Assembly: GCF_000429045.1 (NCBI RefSeq) | Contig: NZ_AUBC01000013.1 | Location: 1 to 64,000, forward strand | Length of the DNA: 64,000 nucleotides | Direction: 5' to 3' | DNA from: Salinarimonas rosea DSM 21201 | GTDB taxonomy: Bacteria; Pseudomonadota; Alphaproteobacteria; Rhizobiales; Beijerinckiaceae | In this document: one piece after another, positions 44,140-53,827 of the stretch | How the letters are laid out: every line of letters begins with the position of its first letter | How positions within the stretch are numbered: the stretch's first letter is position 1 | Notes under the pieces: generated by a model | Told to the model about the DNA's origin: nothing | Databases searched by the model: none | What the model saw: only the letters and a program-made list of their open reading frames with translations | Translations under genes and position numbers: made by a program

Positions 44140-45354
44140 ATGCCGAACGACGACGAGGCGCCGACGGGCGCGCCGCGCCGCATCACGATCCTGGGCGCCA
44201 CGGGCTCGGTCGGCCGCTCCACGGCGGACGTGGTGCGCGCGCACGCCGATCGCTTCGTGGTCGAGGCGGTGGTCGGCGGCCGGGACGCGGGGGCGCTCGC
44301 CGATCTCGCGGTGGCGCTCGGCGCGCGCTTCGCCGCGGTGGCGGACGAGGCGGCCGGCCCGGCGCTGAGCGAGGCGCTCGCGGGCACCGGCATCGCCTGC
44401 GGCGCCGGCGAGGCGGCGGTGATGGAGGCCGCGACCCGCGAGGCGGACGTGGTGCTCGCCGCCATCTCCGGCGCGGCCGGGCTCGCGCCGACGGTCGCCG
44501 CGATGCGGCCGGGGGTCACCATCGCGCTCGCCAACAAGGAATGCCTCGTCTCTGCGGGCGTCGCCTTCATGGCGCAGGCGCGCCGGCTCGGGGTGACGTT
44601 GCGCGCGGTCGATTCCGAGCACAATGCCCTCGAGCAGGCGCTCGGCGCCGGGCGTCCCGAGGACGTGACGGCCCTCACGCTGACCGCGTCGGGCGGCCCC
44701 TTCCGCACCTGGGAGCGCGAGCGGCTCGCCCGCGCGACGCCGAAGGAGGCGCTGAAGCACCCGACCTGGTCGATGGGCGCCAAGATCACCATCGATTCGG
44801 CGAGCCTGATGAACAAGGGCCTCGAGCTGATCGAGGCGCACCACCTGTTCTCCATGCCCGCCGAGCGGCTCGAGGTGCTGGTGCATCCGCAATCCATCGT
44901 GCACGGCCTCGTGCACTGGCGCGACGGCTCGATCACGGCGGGGCTCGCGGCGCCCGACATGCGCATCCCCATCGTCAACGCGCTCTCCGTCGACGGCGCC
45001 CGGCTCGACCTCGACGTGGCGCGGGTCGATTTCGCGGCGCTCGGCGGCTTCACCTTCGAGCGCGCCGACACCGAGCGCTTCCGTTGCCTCGCGCTGGCGC
45101 AGGCGGCGATGGCGCAGGGCGGCGGGGCGCCGACGGTGCTGAACGCTGCCAACGAGATCGCGGTCGCGGCCTTCTGCGCGGGGCGCATCGGCTTCTTCGG
45201 CATCGCCGACACGGTGGAGGCCGCGCTGGACGCCATGAGCGCCGCGCGCCTGCCGGCGCCCGGCAGCGTCGCGGACGCGTTAACGCTGGATGCGGAAACC
45301 CGCGCGCGGACGCGGGAAATCTTGCAAGATCGGGCATCGCGCCCGATCTCTTGA
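44140..45354 (+). CDS. dxr: 1-deoxy-D-xylulose 5-phosphate reductoisomerase
   Basis: 404 residues. NADPH-binding ILGATGSVGRSTADVV, LANKECLV, the metal-site AVDSEHNAL, and the HPTWSMGAKITIDSASLMNKGLE stretch are all intact. It makes methylerythritol phosphate, the second step of the MEP isoprenoid pathway that feeds UppS two genes upstream. Confidence 0.97.
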   Translation: MPNDDEAPTGAPRRITILGATGSVGRSTADVVRAHADRFVVEAVVGGRDAGALADLAVALGARFAAVADEAAGPALSEALAGTGIACGAGEAAVMEAATREADVVLAAISGAAGLAPTVAAMRPGVTIALANKECLVSAGVAFMAQARRLGVTLRAVDSEHNALEQALGAGRPEDVTALTLTASGGPFRTWERERLARATPKEALKHPTWSMGAKITIDSASLMNKGLELIEAHHLFSMPAERLEVLVHPQSIVHGLVHWRDGSITAGLAAPDMRIPIVNALSVDGARLDLDVARVDFAALGGFTFERADTERFRCLALAQAAMAQGGGAPTVLNAANEIAVAAFCAGRIGFFGIADTVEAALDAMSAARLPAPGSVADALTLDAETRARTREILQDRASRPIS

Positions 45355-45436
45355 CGATCATGGGGCAGGCGCACGGCGGGGTTCCCGCCGCGCAGCACGG
45401 GAACACGCCGCCGGAGCGCGGCCGGAGGAGAGCGAG

Positions 45437-46603
45437 ATGGACTTCCTGAGCGCGATCGGCGGCGGCGCCGTCGACATCCTCTTCGGCTATCTCGTCCCGT
45501 TCGTCTTCGTGCTCGCCATCGTCGTGTTCGTCCACGAGATGGGCCACTTCCTCGTCGGCCGCTGGTGCGGCGTCGGCGTGCAGGCCTTCTCGATCGGCTT
45601 CGGTCCGGAGCTCATCGGATGGAACGATCGGCAGGGCACGCGCTGGAAGGTCTGCGCGATCCCGCTCGGCGGCTATGTCAAGTTCTTCGGCGACGCCGGC
45701 GCCGCGTCGACGCCCGACAATGCGGGCCTCTCGCAGATGAGCGAGGCCGACAGGGCGAAGAGCTTTCACCACAAGCCTGTGGCGCAGCGGGCGGCGATCG
45801 TCGCCGCGGGGCCGATCGCGAACTTCATCCTCGCCATCCTCGTCTTCGCCGCCGTGTTCTGGGCGAACGGCCGCACGGTGCTCGCGCCGCAGGTCGACGT
45901 CGTGCTCGAGAACAGCGCCGCCGAGCGCGCGGGCTTCCAGCCCGGCGACCTGATCGTGGAGATCGACGGGCGCTCGATCGTCAGCTTCAACGAGATGCAG
46001 CGGCTCGTCTCGTCCTCCGCCGAGGACCGGCTCTCGATCGTGGTCGACCGCGACGGCGCGCTCGTGACGCTCGAGGCGACGCCGGAGCGCCGGATCGCCG
46101 AGACCGCCTTCGGCGCCCAGCGCATCGGGATGCTCGGAATCCAGGCGGCGAACTCGCCCGACGCGATCCGCCACATCGAGTACGGGCCGATCGAGGCGCT
46201 CGGGCTCGGCGCCTACGAGAGCTGGTTCGTGGTCGAGCGCACGTTCGACTATCTCGGCCAGCTGATCACCGGACGCGAGAGCGCCGACCAGCTGTCGGGC
46301 CCGATCCGCATCGCCAAGGTCTCGGGCGACGTCGCGGAGGCCGGCGGGATCGTCTCGCTGATCACGCTGATGGCGGTCCTCTCCGTCTCGATCGGGCTCA
46401 TCAACCTCTTCCCCGTGCCGATGCTCGACGGCGGCCACCTGATGTTCTACGCGGTCGAGGCGGCGCGCGGGCGGCCGCTGAGCGAGAACGCCCAGGAGAT
46501 CGGCTTCCGCATCGGCTTCGCGCTGGTCATCTTCCTGATGCTCTTCGCCACGTGGAACGATATCGTTCACCTTATCAACCCGTTGACCGCCGAGGGGACG
46601 TGA
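45437..46603 (+). CDS. rseP: RseP-type site-2 zinc metalloprotease
   Basis: 388 residues. Membrane helix with HEMGH (33-37), a PDZ domain (VVLENSAAERAGFQPGDLIVE), and the distal zinc motif NLFPVPMLDGGHL. It performs regulated intramembrane cleavage in the envelope stress response and clears signal-peptide remnants. Unlike E. coli RseP, a single PDZ domain is clear here. GGAGGAGAG precedes ATG 45437. Confidence 0.95.
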   Translation: MDFLSAIGGGAVDILFGYLVPFVFVLAIVVFVHEMGHFLVGRWCGVGVQAFSIGFGPELIGWNDRQGTRWKVCAIPLGGYVKFFGDAGAASTPDNAGLSQMSEADRAKSFHHKPVAQRAAIVAAGPIANFILAILVFAAVFWANGRTVLAPQVDVVLENSAAERAGFQPGDLIVEIDGRSIVSFNEMQRLVSSSAEDRLSIVVDRDGALVTLEATPERRIAETAFGAQRIGMLGIQAANSPDAIRHIEYGPIEALGLGAYESWFVVERTFDYLGQLITGRESADQLSGPIRIAKVSGDVAEAGGIVSLITLMAVLSVSIGLINLFPVPMLDGGHLMFYAVEAARGRPLSENAQEIGFRIGFALVIFLMLFATWNDIVHLINPLTAEGT

Positions 46604-46771
46604 CACGAACGCCACGCCGGGGCAAAATTCCGCTCGGGTGGACGACACGGCGGTTGCTTGACCGCACGACTCGGTTAGAAGCGGGATTTGACCAGAACGG
46701 TCGGGGGGCGTTCCAGAGCCTGCCGGTCCGGGTGGCAACCCGTGGCAATCAAGAACGAGACGGGCTTATAC

Positions 46772-49090
46772 ATGTCGATGACAGTGGAACGCCGGCGTAA
46801 AGCGGCGAAGCGGACGTCCGTCGCACTCGCGGCGCTGATGGCGACCTTCACCGTGAGCGAGGCGGTGGCGCAGCAGGTCGTCGTGCGCGGCAACAGCCGC
46901 GTCGCCGACGAGACCATCCGCGCATACGTCACCGGCGTGAGCGCCGAGGAGGCCCGGCGCAACCTCGTCGCCACCGGCTTCTTCTCCGACGTGCGCGTCA
47001 GCCGCCAGGGCGGCCAGCTCGTCGTCACCGTCGTCGAGAACCAGATCATCAACCGGGTCGCCTTCGAGGGGAACCGGCGCCTGCAGAGCGAGGCGCTCCT
47101 CCCCGAGCTGCAGACCCGCGCCCGCCAGCCCTACAACCCCGCCACCGTCGCCGCGGACGTCGCGCGCCTGCAGGAGATCTACCGGCGCACCGGCCGCGGG
47201 CTGGCGACCGTGACGTCGCGGATCGTCGACCTGCCGGACGGGCGGATCGACGTCGTCTTCACGGTCGACGAGGGCACCAAGACCGGCATCCGCGAGATCA
47301 GCTTCACCGGCAACGAGGTCTTCTCCGACGGCCGCCTGCGCGACGTCATGACCTCGACCGAGTCGAACATCCTGTCGTTCCTCAAGACGACGGACGTCTA
47401 CGATCCCGACCGTCTCGCCGCCGACCTCGAGCTGATCCGCCGCTACTACCTCCGCAAGGGCTACGCCGACTTCCGCGTCGTGGGCACGAACGTGCAGTTC
47501 GACCCGCAGCGCGAGGGCTACGTCATCGAGATCGCCGTCGAGGAAGGCCAGCAGTACCGCGTCGGCGCCGTCGCGGTCGACTCGCGCATCCCCGATGTCG
47601 CGACCGAGGAGCTGCGCCGGCGGGTGCTCACCCGCGAGGGGCAGGTCTACGACGCCACCGCGGTCGAGCGCACGCTCGTCGACCTGACGACCGAGGTCGC
47701 GCGCCGCGGCTACGCCTTCGCGCAGGTCCGCCCCGCGGGCGAGCGCGACCCGGCGGCGGGCGTCGTCAACATCACCTACATCGTCGAGGAGGGTCCGCGG
47801 GTCTACATCGAGCGGATCAACATCCGCGGCAACACCCGCACCCGCGACTACGTCATCCGGCGCGAGCTCGACCTCGGCGAAGGCGACCCCTACAACAAGG
47901 TGCTGATCGACCGGGCCGAGCGGCGGCTGAACGCGCTCGGCTTCTTCGAGCGCGTGCGCATCTCCAACGAGCCGAGCCAGTCGCCCGACCGCGTGGTGCT
48001 CAACATCGACGTCGAGGACAAGCCGACCGGCTCGTTCTCCGTCGCCGGTGGCTACTCCACGACGGACGGCTTCATCGGCGAGGTGTCGCTGGCGGAGGCG
48101 AACTTCCTCGGCCGCGGCCAGGCGGTCCGCATCGCCGGTTCCTGGGGCGAGCGCACGCAGGGCTTCGACTTCTCGTTCACCGAGCCGTACTTCCTCGGCT
48201 ACCGCGTGGCCGCTGGCGTCGACCTGTTCTCGCGGTTCTCGGAGGCGTCCGACACCGGCCGCTACGATACGCGCACCACCGGCGGTACCCTGCGCTTCGG
48301 CGTCCCGATCACCGAGCAGTTCTCGGTCACGGCCCGCTACTCGATCTACCAGCAGGACATCGACGTCCCGGTGGCGTTCCGCGACAACAACGCCGCCAAC
48401 GGCGAGGCGTCGCTGGCGATCAAGGAGGCCGCCGGCGAGACCCTGACCTCGCTCGTCGGGCTGACCTTCACCTACAACTCGCTCGACAACCCGCGGAACC
48501 CGCGTGAGGGCATCTTCGCCGAGATCCGGCCGGAGATCGCCGGGCTCGGCGGCGACTCGGAGTTCTTCCGCGTCACCGCGGATGCGCGCTACTATCAAGA
48601 GCTGTTCGAGGACGTGGTCGGCATCGCCCGCGTCCAGGGTGGCCACATCTCGGCGCTGGGCTCCGAGGACCTGCGCATCCTCGACCACTTCTTCCTCGGC
48701 TCGTCGCTCGTGCGCGGCTTCAAGTCCTCGGGCATCGGCCCGCGCGACATCTCGACGGGCGACGTCGCGAACGCGATCGGCGGCACGACCTACCTCGGCG
48801 GGTCGCTCGAGGTGCAGTTCCCGCTGCCGCTCCTGCCGCGCGACTTCGGCTTCCGCGGCGCGGTCTTCGCGGACGCCGGAACCCTGTACGACTACGAGGG
48901 CCGCACGGTCTTCTCCGGCGGGCAGACGATCCGCGTGCAGGAGAACGACGAGATCCGCTCCTCGATCGGCGCGAGCCTGCTGTGGGCCTCGCCGCTCGGG
49001 CCGCTGCGGTTCGACTACGCCTACGTCCTCTCCAAGGCCGACGCGGACCAGACGCAGTCCTTCCGCTTCTCGGGCGGGACGAGCTTCTGA
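46772..49090 (+). CDS. bamA: Outer membrane protein assembly factor BamA
   Basis: 772 residues. A signal peptide ends at EAVAQQ. Five POTRA domains follow (about 28-420; VVVRGNSRVADETI begins the first). The Omp85 beta-barrel has SLVRGFKSSGIGPRD in loop 6 (the VRGF motif) and ends in phenylalanine as required for barrel insertion. The start used is ATG 46772 (MSMTVERRRK); ATG 46778 is possible. The 168-bp gap after rseP contains several TTGAC matches but no convincing -10 partner. Confidence 0.96.
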   Translation: MSMTVERRRKAAKRTSVALAALMATFTVSEAVAQQVVVRGNSRVADETIRAYVTGVSAEEARRNLVATGFFSDVRVSRQGGQLVVTVVENQIINRVAFEGNRRLQSEALLPELQTRARQPYNPATVAADVARLQEIYRRTGRGLATVTSRIVDLPDGRIDVVFTVDEGTKTGIREISFTGNEVFSDGRLRDVMTSTESNILSFLKTTDVYDPDRLAADLELIRRYYLRKGYADFRVVGTNVQFDPQREGYVIEIAVEEGQQYRVGAVAVDSRIPDVATEELRRRVLTREGQVYDATAVERTLVDLTTEVARRGYAFAQVRPAGERDPAAGVVNITYIVEEGPRVYIERINIRGNTRTRDYVIRRELDLGEGDPYNKVLIDRAERRLNALGFFERVRISNEPSQSPDRVVLNIDVEDKPTGSFSVAGGYSTTDGFIGEVSLAEANFLGRGQAVRIAGSWGERTQGFDFSFTEPYFLGYRVAAGVDLFSRFSEASDTGRYDTRTTGGTLRFGVPITEQFSVTARYSIYQQDIDVPVAFRDNNAANGEASLAIKEAAGETLTSLVGLTFTYNSLDNPRNPREGIFAEIRPEIAGLGGDSEFFRVTADARYYQELFEDVVGIARVQGGHISALGSEDLRILDHFFLGSSLVRGFKSSGIGPRDISTGDVANAIGGTTYLGGSLEVQFPLPLLPRDFGFRGAVFADAGTLYDYEGRTVFSGGQTIRVQENDEIRSSIGASLLWASPLGPLRFDYAYVLSKADADQTQSFRFSGGTSF

Positions 49091-49138
49091 GGCGGCTCGC
49101 CGGCCGCGGCAGCGGGCCGGCGGGGACGACCCGAATTC

Positions 49139-49176
49139 GGGCGCGCGGGGGATGGAGCCCTCCGCGCGCCCGTTCG
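49139..49176 (+). terminator. Hairpin after bamA
   Basis: GGGCGCGCGG (49139-49148) pairs with CCGCGCGCCC (49162-49171) around a 13-nt loop, followed by GTTCGTTTC. It is a good candidate terminator or attenuator between bamA and lpxD. Confidence 0.55.
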
Positions 49177-49216
49177 TTTCAGGCATGCGCCGCGCGGTCC
49201 CCGGCCTCTCGTCCGC

Positions 49217-49288
49217 GACCGCGCCGCGCGCCGTGACCGCGCCGCGCGCCGAGGACGCGCCGCGCACCGAGGACGCCGGGCGCGCCGG
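49217..49288 (+). repeat. Four imperfect 18-bp tandem repeats before lpxD
   Basis: Units with core GACCGCGCCGCGCGCC start at 49217 and 49235. Two degenerate copies starting GGACGC follow at 49253 and 49271. The array fills the spacer just upstream of the lpxD ribosome-binding site. No function is evident; copy number may vary between strains. Confidence 0.75.
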
Positions 49289-49306
49289 CTTACCCAGGAG
49301 ACCGCC

Positions 49307-50365
49307 TTGCCGGAGCCCGTGTTCTTCCCGACAGCCGGCGCGATCACGCTGGGCGAGATCGCCGATCTCGCGGGGGCGACGCTGCCCGCCGGCGCCGACC
49401 CGCAGGCCGCGATCGAGGAGGCGGTGCCCCTCGATCGTGCCGGGCCGCAGAGCCTCGCCTACATGGACAACCCGTCCTACGCCGAGGCGCTCGCGGCGAC
49501 GGCGGCCGGCGTCGTGCTGGTCTCGAGGCGCTTCGCCGAGCGGGTGCCCGCGGGCTCCCTCGCCCTCGTCTGCGCCGAGCCCTACCGCGCCTTCGCCGCC
49601 GCGCTGGCACGGCTCCATCCGAGCGCGGTGCGGCCGGGCTCGTGCTTCGGTGCGCTCGGCGTCTCCCACGGCGCCCTCGTGCATCCGACCGCGCGCATCG
49701 AGCACGGCGCGACGATCGACCCCGGTGCCGTCGTCGGCCCGCACGCCGAGATCGGCAAGGGAACGGTCGTGTGCGCCAACGCGGTGGTCGGCCCGCATTG
49801 CCGGATCGGCCGCGACAGCGCGATCTCCGCCGGCGTGACGCTCGCGAATGCCCTCGTCGGCAATCGCGTCATCCTGCACCCAGGCGTGCGCATCGGGCAG
49901 GACGGCTTCGGCTTCGCCATGGGCGCGCGCGGCCACGCCAAGGTCCCGCAGATCGGGCGGGTGATCGTCCAGGACGACGTCGAGATCGGAGCCAACACCA
50001 CGATCGACCGCGGCTCGGGCCGCGATACCGTGATCGGCGAGGGCACCAAGATCGACAACCTCGTCCAGATCGGCCACAACGTCGTCATCGGCCGGCACTG
50101 CGTCATCGTCTCCCAGGTCGGCATCTCCGGCTCGGCCACGCTCGGGGATTTCGTCGTTCTCGGCGGTCAGGTCGGCGTGATCGGCCACGTGACGATCGGG
50201 GACGGTGCCCAGATCGCCGCGACGTCGAACGTCAACGGCGACGTCCCGGCCGGCGCCCGCTGGGGCGGCACGCCGGCCAAGCCCGTGCGCGAGTGGTTCC
50301 GCGAGATCAACGCCGTCAAAACGCTTGCATCGCGGCGCGTTTTTGCCAAAGACGACGGCGACTGA
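49307..50365 (+). CDS. lpxD: UDP-3-O-(3-hydroxyacyl)glucosamine N-acyltransferase
   Basis: 352 residues. N-terminal uridine-binding domain followed by left-handed beta-helix hexapeptide repeats ([20 protein letters not shown] onwards). The catalytic His is in [10 protein letters not shown]. Start is TTG 49307 with AGGAG 6 nt upstream; GTG 49319 is the alternative. It adds the second acyl chain in lipid A synthesis and is the first gene of the lpxD-fabZ-lpxA-lpxI-lpxB set. Confidence 0.95.
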   Translation: MPEPVFFPTAGAITLGEIADLAGATLPAGADPQAAIEEAVPLDRAGPQSLAYMDNPSYAEALAATAAGVVLVSRRFAERVPAGSLALVCAEPYRAFAAALARLHPSAVRPGSCFGALGVSHGALVHPTARIEHGATIDPGAVVGPHAEIGKGTVVCANAVVGPHCRIGRDSAISAGVTLANALVGNRVILHPGVRIGQDGFGFAMGARGHAKVPQIGRVIVQDDVEIGANTTIDRGSGRDTVIGEGTKIDNLVQIGHNVVIGRHCVIVSQVGISGSATLGDFVVLGGQVGVIGHVTIGDGAQIAATSNVNGDVPAGARWGGTPAKPVREWFREINAVKTLASRRVFAKDDGD

Positions 50366-50397
50366 CGGGCGCACCGAGCACGAGGGGAGGCGACAGC

Positions 50398-50877
50398 ATG
50401 AGCGAGACGACCGGCGAGGGTGGGCCGACGAGCCTGGAGGCCGTCGACATCGTCGAGATCCTGGAGCTCCTGCCGCACCGCTATCCCTTCCTGCTCGTCG
50501 ATCGCATCCGCGACATCGACGGCGACCGCAGCTGCGTCGGCATCAAGAACGTCACCTTCAACGAGCCGCAGTTCACGGGCCACTTCCCGACGCGGCCGAT
50601 CTTCCCGGGCGTGATGATCTGCGAGGGCATGGCGCAGACGGCGGGCGCCATCTGCGTGCTCAGCCAGCGCGCGGAGAAGAAGAAGCCCGAGCAGGTGTTC
50701 TTCATGACCATGGACAAGGTCAAGTTCCGCAAGCCCGTCCAGCCCGGCGACGTGCTCGAGTACCACATGACCAAGCTCAACCAGCGCCGGGCCATGTGGT
50801 GGTACCGCGGCGAGGCCTTCGTCGACGGCACGCTCGTCGCCGAGGCGGAGCTGTCGGCGATGCTGGTGCTCTCTTGA
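50398..50877 (+). CDS. fabZ: 3-hydroxyacyl-ACP dehydratase
   Basis: 159 residues of hot-dog fold. [13 protein letters not shown] and the catalytic [20 protein letters not shown] (His and Glu) are intact. It dehydrates 3-hydroxyacyl-ACP and so competes with LpxA and LpxD for the same substrate, which explains its place here. GAGGGGAGG precedes ATG 50398. Its stop overlaps the TTG start of lpxA. Confidence 0.96.
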   Translation: MSETTGEGGPTSLEAVDIVEILELLPHRYPFLLVDRIRDIDGDRSCVGIKNVTFNEPQFTGHFPTRPIFPGVMICEGMAQTAGAICVLSQRAEKKKPEQVFFMTMDKVKFRKPVQPGDVLEYHMTKLNQRRAMWWYRGEAFVDGTLVAEAELSAMLVLS

Positions 50878-51671
50878 GCGCGACGATCCACCCGACCGCG
50901 ATCGTCGAGGACGGCGCCACGCTCGGCGCGGGCGTCGCGATCGGCCCCTTCTGCCGCGTCGGCGCCGACGCGACGCTCGGCGAGGGCGTCGTGCTCGAGA
51001 GCCACGTCGTCGTCGAGGGCCACACCACGATCGGCGCCCGCACGCGCATCCATCCCTTCGCCTGCCTCGGCGGCCCGCCGCAGGACTACAAGTACGACGG
51101 CAGCCCCACGCGGCTCGTCGTCGGCGCCGACTGCACGATCCGCGAGGCGGTGACGATGCACCGCGGCACCCCGCACGGCGGCGGCGAGACGCGCGTGGGG
51201 GACCGCTGCTTCATCCTGGCCTACGCCCACGTCGCCCACGACAACCGGATCGGCGACAACGTCGTCCTGACCAACACCGCCATGCTCGGCGGCCACGTGA
51301 CGATCGGCGACTTCGCCATCGTCGGCGGCGGGGCGGGCATCCACCAATTCGTGCGCATCGGCGCCTACGCCTTCGTCGGCGGGCTCGCCGCGGTGGAGCA
51401 CGACGTCATCCCCTACGGCATGGCGATCGGCAACCGCGCCGATCTCGCCGGGCTCAACCTCGTGGGCCTCAAGCGCCGCGGCGTCCCGCGCGAGGCGATC
51501 CACGCGCTGCGTCACGCCTACCGCGCGCTGTTCGAGGGCGCGGGCACGCTCGCGGAGCGGGTCGACGCGGTCGAGGCGCAGTACGGCGCGACGCCGCAGG
51601 TGCGCGAGATTCTCGACTTCGTGCGGAGCGCCGGCCGCCGGTCGATCATGACCCCGGGCGCGGGCGCCTGA
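50874..51671 (+). CDS. lpxA: UDP-N-acetylglucosamine O-acyltransferase
   Basis: 265 residues. The start TTG 50874 overlaps the fabZ TGA (TTGA), and [14 protein letters not shown] begins right after it, so no other start fits. The hexapeptide beta-helix includes the catalytic His in [12 protein letters not shown] and the [13 protein letters not shown] helix of the C-terminal domain. It catalyses the first step of lipid A synthesis. Confidence 0.96.
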   Translation: MSATIHPTAIVEDGATLGAGVAIGPFCRVGADATLGEGVVLESHVVVEGHTTIGARTRIHPFACLGGPPQDYKYDGSPTRLVVGADCTIREAVTMHRGTPHGGGETRVGDRCFILAYAHVAHDNRIGDNVVLTNTAMLGGHVTIGDFAIVGGGAGIHQFVRIGAYAFVGGLAAVEHDVIPYGMAIGNRADLAGLNLVGLKRRGVPREAIHALRHAYRALFEGAGTLAERVDAVEAQYGATPQVREILDFVRSAGRRSIMTPGAGA

Positions 51672-51673
51672 CC

Positions 51674-52564
51674 ATGGACGGGGAGGGGCCGGTCGTCGTC
51701 GTCGCGGGTGCCGGCGCGCTGCCCGCCCTCCTGATCGGCGCCCTCGACGCGGCGGCGCGCCCGCGCCGGGTGATCGCCCTGAAGGGCTTCGCCGACGCGG
51801 CGACCGGTCGGCGCGCGGATCGCACGATGAGCCTCCTCGACGTCTCCGGCATCCTCGCCCAGCTCGCCGCCTGGCGGCCCGCCGCGGTGACGCTGGCCGG
51901 CGGCGTGACGCGCCCGTCCCCGGCCGCGCTGGCGAGCGGCGTCGCCGCCTGGCGCAACCGGCGCGAGCTCGCCGAGCTGTTCGCGCGGGGCGACGACCAC
52001 CTGCTGCGCGGGGTCGTGGCCCTGCTCGAGGAGCAGGGCCACCGGGTCGTCGGCGCCCACGAGATCGCGCCCGACCTCCTCGCGCCCGCCGGCGTCCTCG
52101 GCACCGTCCATCCCGACGCCGAGGCGCGGCGCGCCATCGAAACCGGGTTTTCCTGCCTCGCGGCGCTCTCGCCCTTCGACGTCGGCCAAGCCTGCGTCGC
52201 GGTGGCGGCGCGCGTCGTCGCCGTCGAGGGGGCGGAGGGGACGGACCGCATGCTCGCGCGGGTCGGCGGCGGCGCGGCGGGACGGCTCGCGGGCCTCCTC
52301 CCGGCGCTGCGGCGGGCGACGCCGGCGGCCGGCGTCCTCGTCAAGTCGGCGAAGGCGGGGCAGGACCACCGGGTCGACCTCGCGGCGAGCGGCCCGCGCA
52401 CGGTGCGCAACGCCGCCCGCGCCGGGCTCGCCGGCATCGCTCTCGGCGCCGGCGCCACGCTGACGATCGAGCGCGACGCCATGATCGCGGAGGCGGACCG
52501 GGCGGGGCTCTTCCTGGTCGGCGTCGACCCGGGCGCCGCCCGCCCGGGGGAGGTGCCGGCATGA
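51674..52564 (+). CDS. lpxI: UDP-2,3-diacylglucosamine pyrophosphatase LpxI
   Basis: 296 residues, starting 2 bp after lpxA. LpxI features: VVAGAGALPALLI at the N-terminus, TLAGGVTRPS, AHEIAPDLLAPAGVLG, and the C-terminal VKSAKAGQDHRVDLAASGPRTV with the catalytic Asp region. It hydrolyses UDP-diacylglucosamine to lipid X, the role of LpxH in gammaproteobacteria. Its stop overlaps lpxB (ATGA). Confidence 0.93.
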   Translation: MDGEGPVVVVAGAGALPALLIGALDAAARPRRVIALKGFADAATGRRADRTMSLLDVSGILAQLAAWRPAAVTLAGGVTRPSPAALASGVAAWRNRRELAELFARGDDHLLRGVVALLEEQGHRVVGAHEIAPDLLAPAGVLGTVHPDAEARRAIETGFSCLAALSPFDVGQACVAVAARVVAVEGAEGTDRMLARVGGGAAGRLAGLLPALRRATPAAGVLVKSAKAGQDHRVDLAASGPRTVRNAARAGLAGIALGAGATLTIERDAMIAEADRAGLFLVGVDPGAARPGEVPA

Positions 52565-53715
52565 CGGACGCGCCGCTCGTCTACCTCGTCGCCGGGGAGG
52601 AATCCGGGGATGCGCTCGGCGCCGGCCTGATGCGCGCCCTTCGCGCCCGCGTGCCCGGCGCGCGCTTCGTCGGGGTCGGCGGGGCGCGCATGGCGGCGGA
52701 GGGGCTCGACAGCCTGTTTCCCATGGCGGAAATGTCGGTGATGGGCATCCTGCCGGTGATCGCCCGGCTGCCGTCGCTGCTGCGACGGATCGACGAGACC
52801 GCGAAGGCGGTCGTCGCGGCGCGGCCCGACGTCCTCGTCCTGATCGACAGCCCGGACTTCACGCATCGGGTCGCCCGGCGCGCCCGCAAGCGGCTGCCGG
52901 GGCTCACCGTGGTCAACTACGTCTCGCCCACGGTCTGGGCCTGGCGGCCGGGGCGGGCGAAGGCGATGCGGGCCTATGTCGACCACGTGCTCGCCCTCAA
53001 GCCCTTCGAGCCCGCCGCGCACGCGCGCCTGGGGGGCCCGCCCTGCACCTACGTGGGCCATCCGCTGATCGAGCACACGCAGGCCCTGCGCCCGGGCCCC
53101 GGCGAGCGGCGGCCGATCGGCGAGGGGCCGCTCGAGCTCCTCGTGCTCCCCGGCAGCCGCCGCTCCGAGGTCTCGCGCCTGCTGGCGCCCTTCGGCGCGG
53201 CGATCGCCCGGCTCGAGGCGACGCTCGGCCGCGACGTGTCCCTGACGCTTCCCGCCGTCGATCACGTCCTGCCGCTGATCGAGGCGGGCGTGCGCGACTG
53301 GCCGCGGGCGCCCACGATCGTGCGCGGGGAGGCGGCCAAGCGCGCCGCCTTCCGCCGCGCGCACGTGGCGCTGGCCGCGTCGGGCACCGTGACCCTCGAG
53401 CTCGCGCTCTCCGGCGTGCCGATGGTCGTCGCCTACAAGGTCTCGAAGCTCGAGGAGCAGCTCAGATGGCTGCTCACGGTCGACACGATCGTGCTCGCCA
53501 ACCTCGTCCTCGGCGAGAAGGCGTTTCCGGAGCTGGTCCAGGACGCGTGCCGTGGCGAGACCCTCGCCGACGCCCTCGCGCCCCTGTGCGTCGACGGCCC
53601 GGCGCGATGCGCCCAGCTCGAGGCCATGGCCCGCATCGACGCCGCCATGGACCTCGGCGGCGAGACGCCGAGCGAGGCGGCGGCGCGGGTGATGCTGGAG
53701 ACGATGGCGGGCTGA
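52561..53715 (+). CDS. lpxB: Lipid-A-disaccharide synthase
   Basis: 384 residues of glycosyltransferase family 19: YLVAGEESGDALGAGLM at the N-terminus, DSPDFTHRVARR, NYVSPTVWAWRPGRAKAM, YVGHPLIEH, LPGSRRSEVSRL and ASGTVTLELALSGVPMVVAYK. It joins lipid X and UDP-diacylglucosamine. Last gene of the lipid A operon; the citrate synthase gene often found next in Hyphomicrobiales is absent here. Confidence 0.96.
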   Translation: MTDAPLVYLVAGEESGDALGAGLMRALRARVPGARFVGVGGARMAAEGLDSLFPMAEMSVMGILPVIARLPSLLRRIDETAKAVVAARPDVLVLIDSPDFTHRVARRARKRLPGLTVVNYVSPTVWAWRPGRAKAMRAYVDHVLALKPFEPAAHARLGGPPCTYVGHPLIEHTQALRPGPGERRPIGEGPLELLVLPGSRRSEVSRLLAPFGAAIARLEATLGRDVSLTLPAVDHVLPLIEAGVRDWPRAPTIVRGEAAKRAAFRRAHVALAASGTVTLELALSGVPMVVAYKVSKLEEQLRWLLTVDTIVLANLVLGEKAFPELVQDACRGETLADALAPLCVDGPARCAQLEAMARIDAAMDLGGETPSEAAARVMLETMAG

Positions 53716-53761
53716 GCGCGGGCGAGGCGCCGCGCGAGCGGCGCCGTCGCGGACGTACCCG

Positions 53762-53790
53762 TTGACGATCGCGCCGGCACGTGTCGCTAT
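53762..53790 (+). promoter_or_regulatory. Candidate promoter of the amidase gene
   Basis: TTGACG (53762-53767), 17 bp, CGCTAT (53785-53790) lies 37 bp before the amidase start. The -35 is good and the -10 partial. It marks the boundary between the lipid A operon and the catabolic island. Confidence 0.45.
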
Positions 53791-53827
53791 GCGCGCTTCC
53801 GCAACGTTCCCCCCGCGACACACGCCG

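Noticed and set aside
46650-46700. Promoter of bamA at the TTGACC elements
   Set aside because: No -10 element lies at 16-18 bp from either TTGACC.
49217-49288. CRISPR array
   Set aside because: Repeats of 18 bp are directly adjacent with no unique spacers, and no cas genes are present.
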